A stretch of 64,000 nucleotides of DNA. Source: Phormidium tenue FACHB-886. Its GTDB lineage: Bacteria > Cyanobacteriota > Cyanobacteriia > Elainellales > Elainellaceae. This document shows positions 25,112 through 34,378 of this stretch, one piece after another. The stretch spans positions 310,001 to 374,000 of the forward strand of contig NZ_JACXWX010000003.1 of the NCBI RefSeq assembly GCF_014764505.1, in the 5' to 3' direction. The position numbers were made by a program, and so were the translations under genes. The notes below the pieces were generated by a model. That model had not been told where the DNA came from, made no database searches, and saw nothing but the letters and a program-made list of their open reading frames with translations. Positions within the stretch are counted from its first letter, which is position 1. The number at the start of each line of letters is the position of its first letter.

Positions 25112-26785
25112 CTATTCTCTCTGCCGCACTAGCCAAAGCCGATCTTGCGGTTCTCCTGGGTTTTCGTCTTCATCTTGGCAAAGCAACAGCAGCGGGTAAC
25201 CCTGCCGACTCAGCACGTTCCGCAGCCGTCGCGAGGGATTGAGGAGAAATACATCAAAACCCTGAGGGATCTTTAGCTGCCGTGGCACTTCTACGAGTTG
25301 AAATTTGACCTCTGGCTTCAGCTCGTAGCTAAACGAAAGGATATCTTCTTCTTGAGCATCGCTAACCACCAATGGGCGATCGGCACGATTGATCCAGCCT
25401 GCCGCCACGGGATAGTAGCCGCTTTTGCGAATACTTTTACTCCAGCCGATCTGGGTTTGGGCATTAATCACGCAGGCAAACAGGCTGCCTGTTATCAGAA
25501 TAACTAAGGCAATTCGCCAGAATTTTTGCAGCCAGGTTTTTGCCCAGGTGATTTGAATCGCAAATAGATATGCACAGGCAATTTGAATGCCCAGATACGA
25601 AGGAATCAAATAGCGAATCCGCAGCGATCGCTCTCCCCCTACCAAAATATCTGGTAACGCTAATGCCAAGAACGGCACAGCAGTTAGCGTTAGGATAAAT
25701 AACCCTATACGCTTTGGTGTATGGCGGCAGAGAAAGAACAAAGCATACACCGATAGAAGTACCAGAACCAGGTTAAACGAATATAGTTCACCGTTGATAA
25801 ATACTCGGTTGAGATTGAGAAACCACTGATTGAGTAAATATTTAAACGGAAATTCTCGCGTGGTGGCAGAAGTTGCTTCGTTGACCTGCTCTAGATTTTG
25901 CAGCAGCAGCACCAGCCACGGCACAAATGCTAGCACTGCGCCGCCCGTTGCCAGCAGGTAAAACCGCGCCGCCAGATACCAGCGCCATTTGCCCGCCTGT
26001 TTCTCAACGATCGCCACATACAGCGCATGGGCAACCACCACCAGTCCAAACAGCAGCTGAGTATATAGCCCTAGTGCCACCAACGTTCCATAGGCGATCC
26101 AACGCCTCAGGGATTGCCTGCGCGGAAGATTTCGTCCTCGTAGCGCCCACAGCAGCGAGGCGCTAGATGCTAAAGCCAAAACCGTCCACAGGCTGTAAGG
26201 ACGGGCTTCTTGGGCGTATAGCACATGCAGCGGCGAAATCGCCATCAGCCCTAGCGCCACCCACGCTACCGCTTGATTTTGATAGGGCTTTTTGTCAGAG
26301 CCAAAATTGTCAAGATCAGATTTGTCCAGGGTAGATTTATCAGGATCAAATAGGAGGCAACACAGCCAAAACAAGCAAGGAAATCCTAGCAAACTAATCA
26401 TTGCCGACAGGCTGCGAATCGAGCCAACCGAATAGCCAAACAGCTCTGTCCACAGGCGAGCCAGCAGGAAATAAAGCGGAGTATGTTCGGCATTACCTTT
26501 CAGCGCATGGATCGTATCTGCCCAGCGGGTATCATCTGGGCGTTGATATTGCTGTAGAGTTTCTAGATCGATGATTTTCCCGGTATAGGCTTCCTGCAGA
26601 AATTCGGTTTTGGTGTGCCCTGACATCCGCAGAGAGGTGCGGGCTTCATCCAGCCAAAATACTTTCTCGTCTAAGTTGTAGAACCGGAAAAACACGCCCA
26701 ATATCAACAACAGCACCACTGAGTAGCGCAGCCAGCGGGGGAGCGATCGCGTTGGAGTTACGGTTTGGCTTTTCTGAATCTCCAC
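25112..26785 (-). CDS. Glycosyltransferase family 39-like membrane protein
   Basis: A 557-residue polytopic membrane protein, GTG start. It opens with a membrane segment and then FYNLDEKVFWLDEARTSLRMSGHT; the acidic DE in the first extracytoplasmic loop is the catalytic signature of GT-C (GT39/ArnT-like) enzymes that transfer sugars from polyprenyl phosphates. About eleven further hydrophobic segments follow (AWVALGLMAISPLHVLYAQEARPYSLW is the conserved segment with ARPY). The C-terminal 110 residues are soluble. Acceptor and donor cannot be named. It diverges from another multi-membrane gene, and both may act in surface glycan assembly. Confidence 0.85.
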   Translation of the reverse strand: MEIQKSQTVTPTRSLPRWLRYSVVLLLILGVFFRFYNLDEKVFWLDEARTSLRMSGHTKTEFLQEAYTGKIIDLETLQQYQRPDDTRWADTIHALKGNAEHTPLYFLLARLWTELFGYSVGSIRSLSAMISLLGFPCLFWLCCLLFDPDKSTLDKSDLDNFGSDKKPYQNQAVAWVALGLMAISPLHVLYAQEARPYSLWTVLALASSASLLWALRGRNLPRRQSLRRWIAYGTLVALGLYTQLLFGLVVVAHALYVAIVEKQAGKWRWYLAARFYLLATGGAVLAFVPWLVLLLQNLEQVNEATSATTREFPFKYLLNQWFLNLNRVFINGELYSFNLVLVLLSVYALFFLCRHTPKRIGLFILTLTAVPFLALALPDILVGGERSLRIRYLIPSYLGIQIACAYLFAIQITWAKTWLQKFWRIALVILITGSLFACVINAQTQIGWSKSIRKSGYYPVAAGWINRADRPLVVSDAQEEDILSFSYELKPEVKFQLVEVPRQLKIPQGFDVFLLNPSRRLRNVLSRQGYPLLLLCQDEDENPGEPQDRLWLVRQRE

Positions 26786-26917
26786 TATGTTGACCCTGTG
26801 TTGACTCTAGATAGCGGCTGCCGAGCAAGCGACAGATGGAACCCCCAAGAGTTTACAGTAATCTGTGAGGGAGTGGGCTGATCAACTTTTACGTTTGATA
26901 GCGCGACGGGTAGTGGA

Positions 26918-28645
26918 ATGAGTAAGCGACGATCGATTTTTTGGTTTAGTTTCAGCCTGATGCTGGCGCTGGTATATGCTCTGATGGTTTTGCGGAAGGC
27001 GTTTGATGGCGAATACGTCGTGCAAGACGATGTGCGGCAGCATGTGTTTTGGATGCAGCGCTTTGTCGATCCGCAGCTGTTCCCCAATGATCTAATTGCC
27101 GATTACTTTCAGTCTGTTTCACCATGGGGGTTTACGCAGTTTTACCGGCTGTTTGCGGCGATCGGCGTTCATCCTTTGCTACTGAGTAAGCTGCTGCCCG
27201 TCGGCTTGAGTATGATTGCAGCAACTTATGCGTTTGGGGTGGGAACTCAGCTCTTGCCTATGCCCTTCACTGGGTTCTTGGCATCGCTGCTGACCACGCA
27301 GGTGCTCTGGACGCATGATGATGTGGTATCTGCTACGCCAAGGGCATTTCTGCCACCTTTGTTCTTGGCATTTCTATATTACCTGCTGCGCTGGGATGGC
27401 AAGCTGATGCCAAAAGTAGCGCTGCCTTGCTTAGCGATCATCGTCCTGGAAGGATTGTTCTACCCGCAGTATGTCTTGGTGTTTGCTGGAGTTGTGCTGC
27501 TGGGGCTGTTGAGCTGGCGGCAAGGACGGCTGCGGCTCAGTCAGGACAAACAGGACTACTGGTTTGTTGGTATTTGCTTGGCAATGTCGTTTTTGGTGTT
27601 GCTGCCTATAGCACTCTCTACTTCTGCCTATGGGTCTGTGGTTCCCATTGCAGAGGCACGTCAGCTACCAGAATTCTCAGAAATTGGGCGCAATCAGTTT
27701 TTTCTGAGCGATCCGGCAGACTTTTGGCTGTGGGCAGACCGCAGCGGACTGTTTCCAGCATTCCGTCCTCGTTTTCTGGCGATCGGCTTTTTGCTGCCGG
27801 TTTTGCTGTTTTTTTCAAACCGATATCCGGCAAGGTTTCCGTTGAGTCAGCGGCTCAGCCGCAATGCCGAAGTGCTGTGGCGGATTGCTGCCGTGGCGAT
27901 CGCCCTTTTTGCAGGGGCGCATTTGCTGCTGTTTAAGCTGTACTTACCCAGCCGTTACACTGCCTACACGCTGCGGTTTGTGCTCGTGTTTGCAACGGCG
28001 ATCGTCCTGACGCTGCTGCTCGATGCCCTATGGCACTGGCTTCGGCAACAGCCTCACCCTCGTCTGCAGCATCGGCTGCCGGTTTGGGGCGTGACACTGC
28101 TGCTGCTGGGGGCGCTGCTGCTCTATCCCAGCTATGCCAAAAGCCAGGCTGAAGACAGCTACTCAATCGGCGATGAAACGAAGCTATACAAATTTTTTGC
28201 TCAGCAGCCTAAAGATGTGCTGATCGCTTCGCTGGCGCGGCAGGTCGATAACTTCCCAACGTTTTCAGCCCGGTCGATCTTAATTGGTCGGGAGTATGCG
28301 CTGCCCTACCAGGTGGACTATGCGCGGCAGTTTCGCAAACGGGCGATCGACACGATCAACGCTCAATATAGCCTGGATGCAGCGACGCTTTCTGCCTTTA
28401 TCCAGGCATACAAAGTTGATTTTTGGATTCTCGATCGGCGAACTTCTTTCCGCCCTGCCCCGCTGCAAAAAACCTGGATTCGCCAGTATCCCGAAGCCTT
28501 TCAAACTGCCCTAGCCCATATGGAGCAGGGAACGCCTATCCTCAAAACCCTGACCCAACCCTGCCTAATTGCCCGCGATCAGGATTTGCAGGTGCTATCT
28601 ACAAAATGCATCTTGAAGCGTCTGAATGCGGAAGGGCAGGGCTAA
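26918..28645 (+). CDS. Polytopic membrane protein, possibly GT-C-like
   Basis: A 575-residue protein with about ten to twelve hydrophobic segments and a hydrophilic C-terminal domain of about 150 residues. After the first membrane segment it has GEYVVQDDVRQHVFWMQRF, in which paired acidic residues sit in the first outer loop, the arrangement of GT-C fold glycosyltransferases. I know of similar large membrane proteins in cyanobacteria but none with proven function. It is divergent from the GT39 gene, with 132 bp between the starts. The soluble tail contains FWILDRRTSFRPAPLQKTW. Assignment to polysaccharide synthesis is inference. Confidence 0.6.
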   Translation: MSKRRSIFWFSFSLMLALVYALMVLRKAFDGEYVVQDDVRQHVFWMQRFVDPQLFPNDLIADYFQSVSPWGFTQFYRLFAAIGVHPLLLSKLLPVGLSMIAATYAFGVGTQLLPMPFTGFLASLLTTQVLWTHDDVVSATPRAFLPPLFLAFLYYLLRWDGKLMPKVALPCLAIIVLEGLFYPQYVLVFAGVVLLGLLSWRQGRLRLSQDKQDYWFVGICLAMSFLVLLPIALSTSAYGSVVPIAEARQLPEFSEIGRNQFFLSDPADFWLWADRSGLFPAFRPRFLAIGFLLPVLLFFSNRYPARFPLSQRLSRNAEVLWRIAAVAIALFAGAHLLLFKLYLPSRYTAYTLRFVLVFATAIVLTLLLDALWHWLRQQPHPRLQHRLPVWGVTLLLLGALLLYPSYAKSQAEDSYSIGDETKLYKFFAQQPKDVLIASLARQVDNFPTFSARSILIGREYALPYQVDYARQFRKRAIDTINAQYSLDAATLSAFIQAYKVDFWILDRRTSFRPAPLQKTWIRQYPEAFQTALAHMEQGTPILKTLTQPCLIARDQDLQVLSTKCILKRLNAEGQG

Positions 28646-28754
28646 GTTTTTGGCGTTGCCGCTCCTCCTCAGCAGTCACAAGTTTCCTTTACCAAGTTCC
28701 CTTTACAATGAGAATGAGCCTTGATATATAGTCAAACAATAATTACTGTACTTC

Positions 28755-29315
28755 ATGGATATTACAGAATTTTTCCAGCAGAGCGCTGGCAAATGGTTTT
28801 CTCAGCGGACTAGCCACCATCTCGCCTTCAAACAGGCAGAGAGTGGTAAATCAAATATTGTGATTGAGATGCTGCCTAAAGACGATCCGGAAGTTATTAA
28901 GCTCTGTCAGCAGTACGAAATTGACCCCGCATTGGCGCTCTGCGGTACGAGGGTAACTTGGGATGGCACGATGGAGTGGGATAAAGAACAGCACTCTGGC
29001 TCCTCGGTGCTGGTTCCGGTTGCCGATCCTGAAAAACCCAATGAGGGAAAGCTACTGCGGGACATGGGCTACGCTGAGAAAGCTTCAGTTGCAGGACGGT
29101 ATGTCATGAGTGATGAGGCGCTGACGCTAATTACAGAATACGAAACGATGTACTCTGAGGAGCGGTTTTGGTTTGCCAGTCCTAACCTGCGGCTGCGTAC
29201 CAGCGTTTTGAAGCGGTTTGGTGGCTTTAGCATGGCAACGTTCTGTTCAGAGATTCGGATGGGTGGAACACAGTCTCCTGCCAGTTCAGAAGCGGCAAGC
29301 CAAGTAAATTCTTAA
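28755..29315 (+). CDS. cpcS: Phycobiliprotein lyase, CpcS/CpeS type
   Basis: A 186-residue lipocalin-fold chromophore lyase that attaches phycocyanobilin to the Cys-84-equivalent site of phycobiliproteins. It starts [25 protein letters not shown], the highly conserved N terminus of CpcS, and contains [54 protein letters not shown] and FCSEIRMG. Length is normal. The gene stands alone, with a strong terminator 24 bp after its stop. It marks the organism as a phycobilisome-bearing cyanobacterium. Confidence 0.95.
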   Translation: MDITEFFQQSAGKWFSQRTSHHLAFKQAESGKSNIVIEMLPKDDPEVIKLCQQYEIDPALALCGTRVTWDGTMEWDKEQHSGSSVLVPVADPEKPNEGKLLRDMGYAEKASVAGRYVMSDEALTLITEYETMYSEERFWFASPNLRLRTSVLKRFGGFSMATFCSEIRMGGTQSPASSEAASQVNS

Positions 29316-29338
29316 GATACTGCATCATAAATCTGAAC

Positions 29339-29378
29339 AACAATAGGGGGTTGCCATGCGCGAACCCCCTGTTGTTTT
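29339..29378 (+). terminator. Intrinsic terminator after cpcS
   Basis: A 14-bp stem with one G-U pair (29339-29352 with 29363-29376) encloses a 10-base loop and is followed by TT. It lies 24 bp after the cpcS stop codon and before the convergent RDD gene. Confidence 0.85.
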
Positions 29379-29416
29379 GCACTAATATTGAAGACCACAG
29401 CCAGCCGCAAAACTGC

Positions 29417-29911
29417 CTATCGCCGTTTTACCACCAGCGTACCGGCAATAATATCGTGCAGGGCTTGTCTCTTCTCAGTGAAGGCAGCAATGATGTAGCC
29501 GATTAGCAGAATAGACGACAGAAACGCTTTGCTGAAGTACCTGCCGGTTGCTCTGGCAAATGAAATGCGTCTACCGTTGAGATCAGTCACAACAAGACCT
29601 AGCGCCATTTTGCCCAGCGTTGCCTGCTTTGTAGAACTTTCCATCAGCGCTGAGTAGAGCCAAGCAATGATCGTGCCGATTACAGTTGTGATCAGCATTG
29701 CAGGCAAAAAGACTGACATAAATTGCCCTAGTGCTTCAGCCGCCTGGGTTTCATCTACGCTGCTGCCGGATACCGTTTCCAGTTGGGCAATGGCTTCATT
29801 CACATTAAAGATAGAAAAAACGATCGTCTGTAGAATCACGTTGGGAATATACAGAATAATTCCATCTAAAATCAAAGCGGCAAATCTTGCCCAAAAATTG
29901 GCGTATGGCAT
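29417..29911 (-). CDS. RDD family membrane protein
   Basis: A 164-residue protein with the RDD fold: ANFWARFAALILDGIILYIPN has the Arg (WARF) and Asp (LDG) of the motif in the first membrane segment, followed by two more segments and QALHDIIAGTLVV at the end. RDD proteins are small membrane proteins, some of which act as ion or Na+/H+ exchangers in salt stress. The ATG at 29911 is chosen over an upstream in-frame start because it has a GAGG ribosome site seven bases away, and the upstream extension is encoded by the 9-bp repeat array and reads as low-complexity KLPKLFKLFKLPKL. Confidence 0.88.
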   Translation of the reverse strand: MPYANFWARFAALILDGIILYIPNVILQTIVFSIFNVNEAIAQLETVSGSSVDETQAAEALGQFMSVFLPAMLITTVIGTIIAWLYSALMESSTKQATLGKMALGLVVTDLNGRRISFARATGRYFSKAFLSSILLIGYIIAAFTEKRQALHDIIAGTLVVKRR

Positions 29912-29950
29912 TTTGACCTCACTGCAATAACACAGAGGATTAAGCTTAGG

Positions 29951-30004
29951 TAACTTGAACAACTTGAACAACTTGGGAAACTTGGGCAACTTAGGGCAGC
30001 TTCT
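29951..30004 (+). repeat. Six 9-bp tandem repeats (ACAACTTGG type)
   Basis: Six 9-mers (GTAACTTGA, ACAACTTGA, ACAACTTGG, GAAACTTGG, GCAACTTAG, GGCAGCTTC) lie just upstream of the RDD gene. They share the CAACTT/AGGG core and orientation with the array at 18688-18732. They create a false N-terminal extension when read in the RDD frame. Confidence 0.75.
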
Positions 30005-30225
30005 CAAAAAACGGGTGTGGGCAGGTTGCAGAAAATGAGTTGCCTGTTCCCTCTAAAATCAACCGTATTGATGGTACAAGGATCCAGCTGACCTAATTCA
30101 GCAAATTCTTAAATTCTTACAAAGAAAACATAGTCTCGCCGAAAAGCGGCACTAACTGTTTTGTGGCTTTGGTTTGCATCGCCCTGTAGGTCAGTCATAC
30201 CCAGTGATCACTAACCCCCTTCCTC

Positions 30226-30621
30226 ATGCTCCTTGCTGCCTTTGCCTTGCCCCTCACTGATCCAGTTTATGTGTTCTCGGTCTTGCTGTTGTTGATCGCC
30301 TTGGCCCCGGGGACGCGATCGTTCATCTGCAGCTGCCTCACGTTTGGCATTCCGTTTGCGGTGGGGGTGCTCTTGCCCTGCTCCTGAGCTACGAGCTGCT
30401 GACGGCTTTTCTGCTGGAAATTAATTTTGACGCTTTCGGGCTTGTTGGTTGAGCAGGCGATCGTGGGCGGCAAGCTTGGCATCGGGCTTTAGGTGAAGCT
30501 GATTATCGCTTTACCGATGTTGATTGCTCTGTGTTTTTGGAGTATCCCTCAAGTCGGTAAATTGATTCTCAAACTCAGACACAGAAACATTAATTCCACA
30601 GTTTCTTTAGTTTCTCTTTAA
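30226..30621 (+). pseudogene. Decayed membrane-protein gene, antiporter-like start
   Basis: An ATG at 30226 opens a reading that begins MLLAAFALPLTDPVYVFSVL and continues LLLIALAP, close to the N terminus of cyanobacterial cation:proton antiporters (LPLTDPV-x-VFSV). Coding-like hydrophobic sequence then jumps between frames. One frame reads SYELLTAFLLEINFDAFGLVG and stops, a shifted frame gives EQAIVGGKLGIGL and stops, and a later frame gives KLIIALPMLIALCFWSIPQV up to the TAA at 30619. At least two frame changes and two stops separate these parts. The antiporter match covers only the first 27 residues; the later segments I do not recognise and may come from another gene. This is most likely a dead gene. 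Confidence 0.55.
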
Positions 30622-30728
30622 ATTAACTTGTCTGTTTGGAGTTGCCTCTGCAACGCTGCTGGACGTAGGCTCAATCGCCGGGTTCTGCATCGCAGGGTTA
30701 GCGCTAAATTTCTCGCGGTATTAAAAAA

Positions 30729-30748
30729 ACTTTTCAAGCATCCTCTTA
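30729..30748 (-). repeat. Copy of dispersed 20-bp motif
   Basis: On the minus strand this reads TAAGAGGATGCTTGAAAAGT, one base different from the copy at 49118-49137. It lies in the gene-poor stretch before the 69-residue gene. Nothing else recognisable is seen between 30622 and 30903. Confidence 0.6.
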
Positions 30749-30903
30749 TGTTTAGCTCTTAGAGAGACATCTGCTGCGTTAAGAAAACCTTCTCTGTGTA
30801 ACTCCGTTGTAACTCTTGTTGCGTCTTGTGATCCTGCTTCCCCCAGTTGGGGGATTCTTTCGCTACTGTGGGAAGGTGAAGAAAGTCTTAAGCGGAGGTT
30901 GCA

Positions 30904-31113
30904 ATGAATCCCAAGATGATCCGCCAAGTCTGGAGGGTGGTTGATACCGGTGAGGCAGCCATTCCGCTCACGTTAGACGATTGCAGTTTGGTGCAGTGGC
31001 TGATTTGCCAACTTAGCTCCGATCGATGTCTCAATTCTCAAGAGATTGCAACGCTGAGTGACTATATTCGATCGCGGCTACCCTTGATTCGGGAGATGGC
31101 AGCCGGATACTAG
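30904..31113 (+). CDS. Small conserved hypothetical protein, 69 aa
   Basis: A 69-residue protein starting at an ATG with a clear GGAGG ribosome site six bases upstream. The sequence has an amphipathic central part (LTLDDCSLVQWLICQLSS) and the ending LSDYIRSRLPLIREMA, which I recall from short cyanobacterial proteins of unknown function. It has no signal peptide or membrane segment and is probably a small helical cytoplasmic protein. It stands between a decayed gene region and a 750-bp gap, and so is transcribed alone. The strong ribosome site and the conserved-looking tail support it as real. Confidence 0.72.
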   Translation: MNPKMIRQVWRVVDTGEAAIPLTLDDCSLVQWLICQLSSDRCLNSQEIATLSDYIRSRLPLIREMAAGY

Positions 31114-31862
31114 GCTGTATGGCTTCGCTCGGTGTCAGAAATTTGAGCGTTGCCGCAACGAGAGGATATTAAAGCCGTTTTTGATACAAAATTAAACAAC
31201 AAAACAAGAGATGCTGCGGGTAATGTTCTAGACCTGCTGTAGGTTACTGCTGTCTCTTTTGAGAGACACACAGTGCGCTTCTGGCTGGAAGTAGTAACAG
31301 GTTATGAAGCTCCATTAGGCAAAGGATACACCCGAAAGCAGAGAAGGCGTTAATATTAAATCGCCCAATCCTTAGCCTCTGTTCAGTCTTTAATCATCTT
31401 GAGCTCCACAGTCATCGATCAACATTGTAAAATCGGTAGAGCAGCATTGCCTCTAACCCAGTCCTGCTGCCCAATAGACAAACTGTTTGTGGATCATTTA
31501 TTACAAATTTGAAACTAGAGTAGCTTTGAAACTGGAACACCTATGGTATTTCAGCATCCAAGAGGAATGCTGCACATATTTATCTTTGCCTTCCTGAATT
31601 CTTCGTCAAACAAGTGATTCAAGTTTTTGCAATATTTGTTCACACATGGGTTCTAAGCTGGCTAACGTTTAGAAACTATATGTAAACGTCTATCAAAAAG
31701 CTTGAAGTTTTGTACTGCAAAGATTCTTCAGCTTGCATTCTTCTTGGTGCAAATTGCGATCGCAAGTAGGTGCAGTTGCTTAACCCAATCACGTTTGACA
31801 TTGTGGGTCGAATTCGATTGTTGAAATTGGAAATTTCTTTTCTAGAGATAGGTACAAAAAGT
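31114..31862. other. Gene-poor stretch with a broken reading frame
   Basis: Within this 750-bp gap, 31165-31353 reads on the plus strand as a 62-codon frame with a single internal TAG at 31240. Its second half (VRFWLEVVTGYEAPLGKGYTRKQRRR) looks coding but I do not recognise it. The remainder is AT-rich and must include the promoter of the amino-acid transporter operon. No RNA gene or clear hairpin was seen. Confidence 0.4.
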
Positions 31863-32972
31863 ATGCAAAGCCCAAAAAGTATGCGCAAGTGGGGTACAAC
31901 ATTGCTGGCGGTCACACTTTCAGTGGCAGCGCTGACCGCCTGTGGTACATCAACCACAACGACTGCCTCTTCTCCAGCGGCAGGTGAAGGCTCTCCTGGA
32001 GCCGCAGCTAGTGCACCTAGCCGTCTAGACACCGTGCTGCAGCGGGGTACACTCATCTGCGGAGTAGAAGGCACCATCCCCGGCTTCAGCTTCGTCGATT
32101 CCAGCGGTCAGTACACGGGCTTGGATGTGGACACCTGCAAGGCAGTAGCAGCAGCCCTGTTTGGCGACCCAGAAAAGGTGGAGTACCGCAACCTGGATTC
32201 AACTGCTCGTTTCCCTGCGTTGGTGAGCGGGGAGGTGGACATGCTGGCGCGCAACTCCACCTGGACAGCCAGTCGAGATGCAGCAGGAGGCAACGGGTTG
32301 GACTTCGAGCCGACGACGTTCTACGACGGGCAGGGGATGATGGTGACCCGAGAGAGTGGCATCACTGACCTCGAAGGGCTCGAAGGTAAGTCCGTCTGCG
32401 TGGAGACTGGCACTACCACCGAGCTGAACCTGGCAACTCGTATGACGGAGCTAGGTGTTCAGGTTAACGAAGTCAAGTTCCAGGACTCGAATGCTACCTT
32501 TGCTGCCTACCAGGAAGGACGCTGTGAAGCGATCACCTCTGACCGTTCTCAGCTCGCCGCTAAACGCACAGGTCTTCCTAACCCGGATGACAACGTGCTG
32601 CTAGATGCGGTGATGTCGAAGGAGCCACTAGGACCTGTAACAGTGAACAACGACTCGCGCTGGTCTGACGCCGTCAAGTGGGTGGTGTTCGGCTTGATTC
32701 AGGCAGAAGAGTTCGACATCACCCAAGCCAACGTTGACCAGAAGCTGCAGGATAAAAGCCCGGATGTGCGGCGCTTCTTGGGTGTAGAAGGTGACTTAGG
32801 TCAGCAGTTGGGGCTGTCGAATGACTTCATGGTCAAGGCAGTCAAAGCCGTGGGCAACTACGGGGAGATCTACGAGCGCAACGTGGGAACGGGTTCACAG
32901 CTGAAGATCGACCGAGGGCTCAACAAGCTCTGGTCTGATGGTGGTTTGATGTACTCCCCTCCGTTCCGCTAA
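31863..32972 (+). CDS. natF: Amino-acid ABC transporter, substrate-binding lipoprotein
   Basis: A 369-residue extracytoplasmic solute-binding protein of the AapJ/BztA group. The signal peptide ends in the lipobox LTAC (Cys27), followed by a Ser/Thr/Ala linker, then RLDTVLQRGTLICGVEGTIPGFSFVDSSGQYTGLDVDTCKAVAAALFGD, the family signature, and GLEGKSVCVETGTTTELNL. Two permeases and an ATPase follow in the same direction. The order matches Anabaena natF-natG-natH-bgtA, the N-II system for acidic and neutral amino acids; the symbol is given on that basis. The ATG at 31863 is chosen for its signal peptide; MRKWGTT at 31881 is an alternative. Confidence 0.88.
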   Translation: MQSPKSMRKWGTTLLAVTLSVAALTACGTSTTTTASSPAAGEGSPGAAASAPSRLDTVLQRGTLICGVEGTIPGFSFVDSSGQYTGLDVDTCKAVAAALFGDPEKVEYRNLDSTARFPALVSGEVDMLARNSTWTASRDAAGGNGLDFEPTTFYDGQGMMVTRESGITDLEGLEGKSVCVETGTTTELNLATRMTELGVQVNEVKFQDSNATFAAYQEGRCEAITSDRSQLAAKRTGLPNPDDNVLLDAVMSKEPLGPVTVNNDSRWSDAVKWVVFGLIQAEEFDITQANVDQKLQDKSPDVRRFLGVEGDLGQQLGLSNDFMVKAVKAVGNYGEIYERNVGTGSQLKIDRGLNKLWSDGGLMYSPPFR

Positions 32973-33103
32973 GCTGACCATAACTCTAAGTAGAGACGTT
33001 CGTTAGAGCGTCTCTACGGGTTTTAGCTAGAGTACTCACCGCAGTGTGAGCGGGTATTCAAATCAATATTCAAATCCTGTTTCAGTATGATCACGCTTGG
33101 CAT

Positions 33104-34276
33104 ATGACTTCTTCTGGCGACAGTAACGACAAAATTCCTTTCTGGCGAGACGAGCGCGTCCTGCGGATTGTTTTTCAGGCGATCGTGGCGCTGATTGTAC
33201 TGGGCATCTTTGCTTATCTACTAAGTAACCTATTTCGCAACCTGCAGGCGCAAGGACGACCGTTCAATTTCTCTTTCTTGAATCAGGGTGCAGGGTTTAA
33301 TATTGGCGAGTCATTGGTTCCCTATCAAACTAATGACTCTTATGCTTGGGCGTTAACGGTTGGGTTTATTAATACACTGCGCCTGATCTTGGTAGGCTTT
33401 GTCGCTACCACAATTATTGGCGTAGTAGCGGGGATTGCCAGCTTCTCAGACAACTGGCTGCTCCGCAAGCTCAACTTGATCTATGTAGAAATTGTTCGCA
33501 ATACGCCGCTGTTGCTGCAGCTCTTCGTCTGGTACTTTGCGGTGTTCTTTGGCTTCTCCCAGCGTGCTCAAACGACACGGCTCCCAGGCTCAGTATTCAT
33601 TAGCAAACGGGGCATCGTGATTCCTTGGCCTGCTGATACGCCAGTTGCTTGGACAAGTTTTGCGGTACTGGTAATAGGCGCGATCGTCGCTTACTTTATC
33701 TGGCGCTGGCGCATCAAGCTGATGGAGGAACGGGGAGCTTCTGGCAAGCCGCAGCTGTTTACCTTGATCGGCATGGGCGTAGCGGGCTTAATTATCCTGC
33801 TGTTTGGATTGGGCTGGCAGTTTCCCACGCTCGATGCTTCTGGTAGCGCAACCGGGGGTCTGCGGCTGACGCTGGAATACAGCGCGATGTTGGCGGGTTT
33901 ATCGTTCTACACGGGTGCCTTCATTGCAGAAATTGTGCGGGCTGGAATCCAGTCTGTCTCTAAGGGACAGTGGGAAGCGGCAAAGGCGCTGGGCTTGCAG
34001 GCTGGGTCTTCTATGCGGCTGGTTGTGTTTCCACAGGCGCTGCGGGTGATCATCCCCTCGCTCAACAGCCAATATATGAACCTGGCAAAAAACTCTAGTT
34101 TGGCGCTGGCGATCGGCTATCCCGATATTTTCGCTACGTTCCAAACAACTCAAAACCAGACGGGTCGCTCTGTTGAAGGTATCCTAATCATTGCGGCATC
34201 ATATCTGATTCTGAACCTGATTATTTCAGTTGCGATGAATACCTTGAATCGATCGGTTCAGCTGAAGGAACGCTAA
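33104..34276 (+). CDS. natG: Amino-acid ABC transporter permease 1
   Basis: A 390-residue inner-membrane permease of the His/Glu/Gln/Arg type. A first membrane segment (IVFQAIVALIVLGIFAYLL) and an outer loop FNFSFLNQGAGFNIGESLVPYQTNDSY lead to the core TM domain with TLRLILVGFVATTIIGVVAG and YVEIVRNTPLLLQLFVWYF. The EAA loop (GIQSVSKGQWEAAKALGLQAGSSMRLVVFPQALRVIIPSLNSQYMNLAKNSSLALAIGY) contacts the ATPase. It is longer than the single-unit enteric permeases because of an inserted loop and two further segments, as in AapQ/BztB. It lies second in a four-gene operon. Confidence 0.88.
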   Translation: MTSSGDSNDKIPFWRDERVLRIVFQAIVALIVLGIFAYLLSNLFRNLQAQGRPFNFSFLNQGAGFNIGESLVPYQTNDSYAWALTVGFINTLRLILVGFVATTIIGVVAGIASFSDNWLLRKLNLIYVEIVRNTPLLLQLFVWYFAVFFGFSQRAQTTRLPGSVFISKRGIVIPWPADTPVAWTSFAVLVIGAIVAYFIWRWRIKLMEERGASGKPQLFTLIGMGVAGLIILLFGLGWQFPTLDASGSATGGLRLTLEYSAMLAGLSFYTGAFIAEIVRAGIQSVSKGQWEAAKALGLQAGSSMRLVVFPQALRVIIPSLNSQYMNLAKNSSLALAIGYPDIFATFQTTQNQTGRSVEGILIIAASYLILNLIISVAMNTLNRSVQLKER

Positions 34277-34378
34277 ACGGGGCACAAACGACCCGATTGC
34301 GCTAATCCCGGTTTGACTGTCTGCAAGAGGCTTTTTGCCTTCGCCATTCTACTCTTTCATTCTCCATCTCTCCGCTCC

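Noticed and set aside
29912-30007. N-terminal extension of the RDD protein
   Set aside because: It is encoded by the 9-bp repeat array, reads as low complexity, and the internal ATG has a proper GAGG site.
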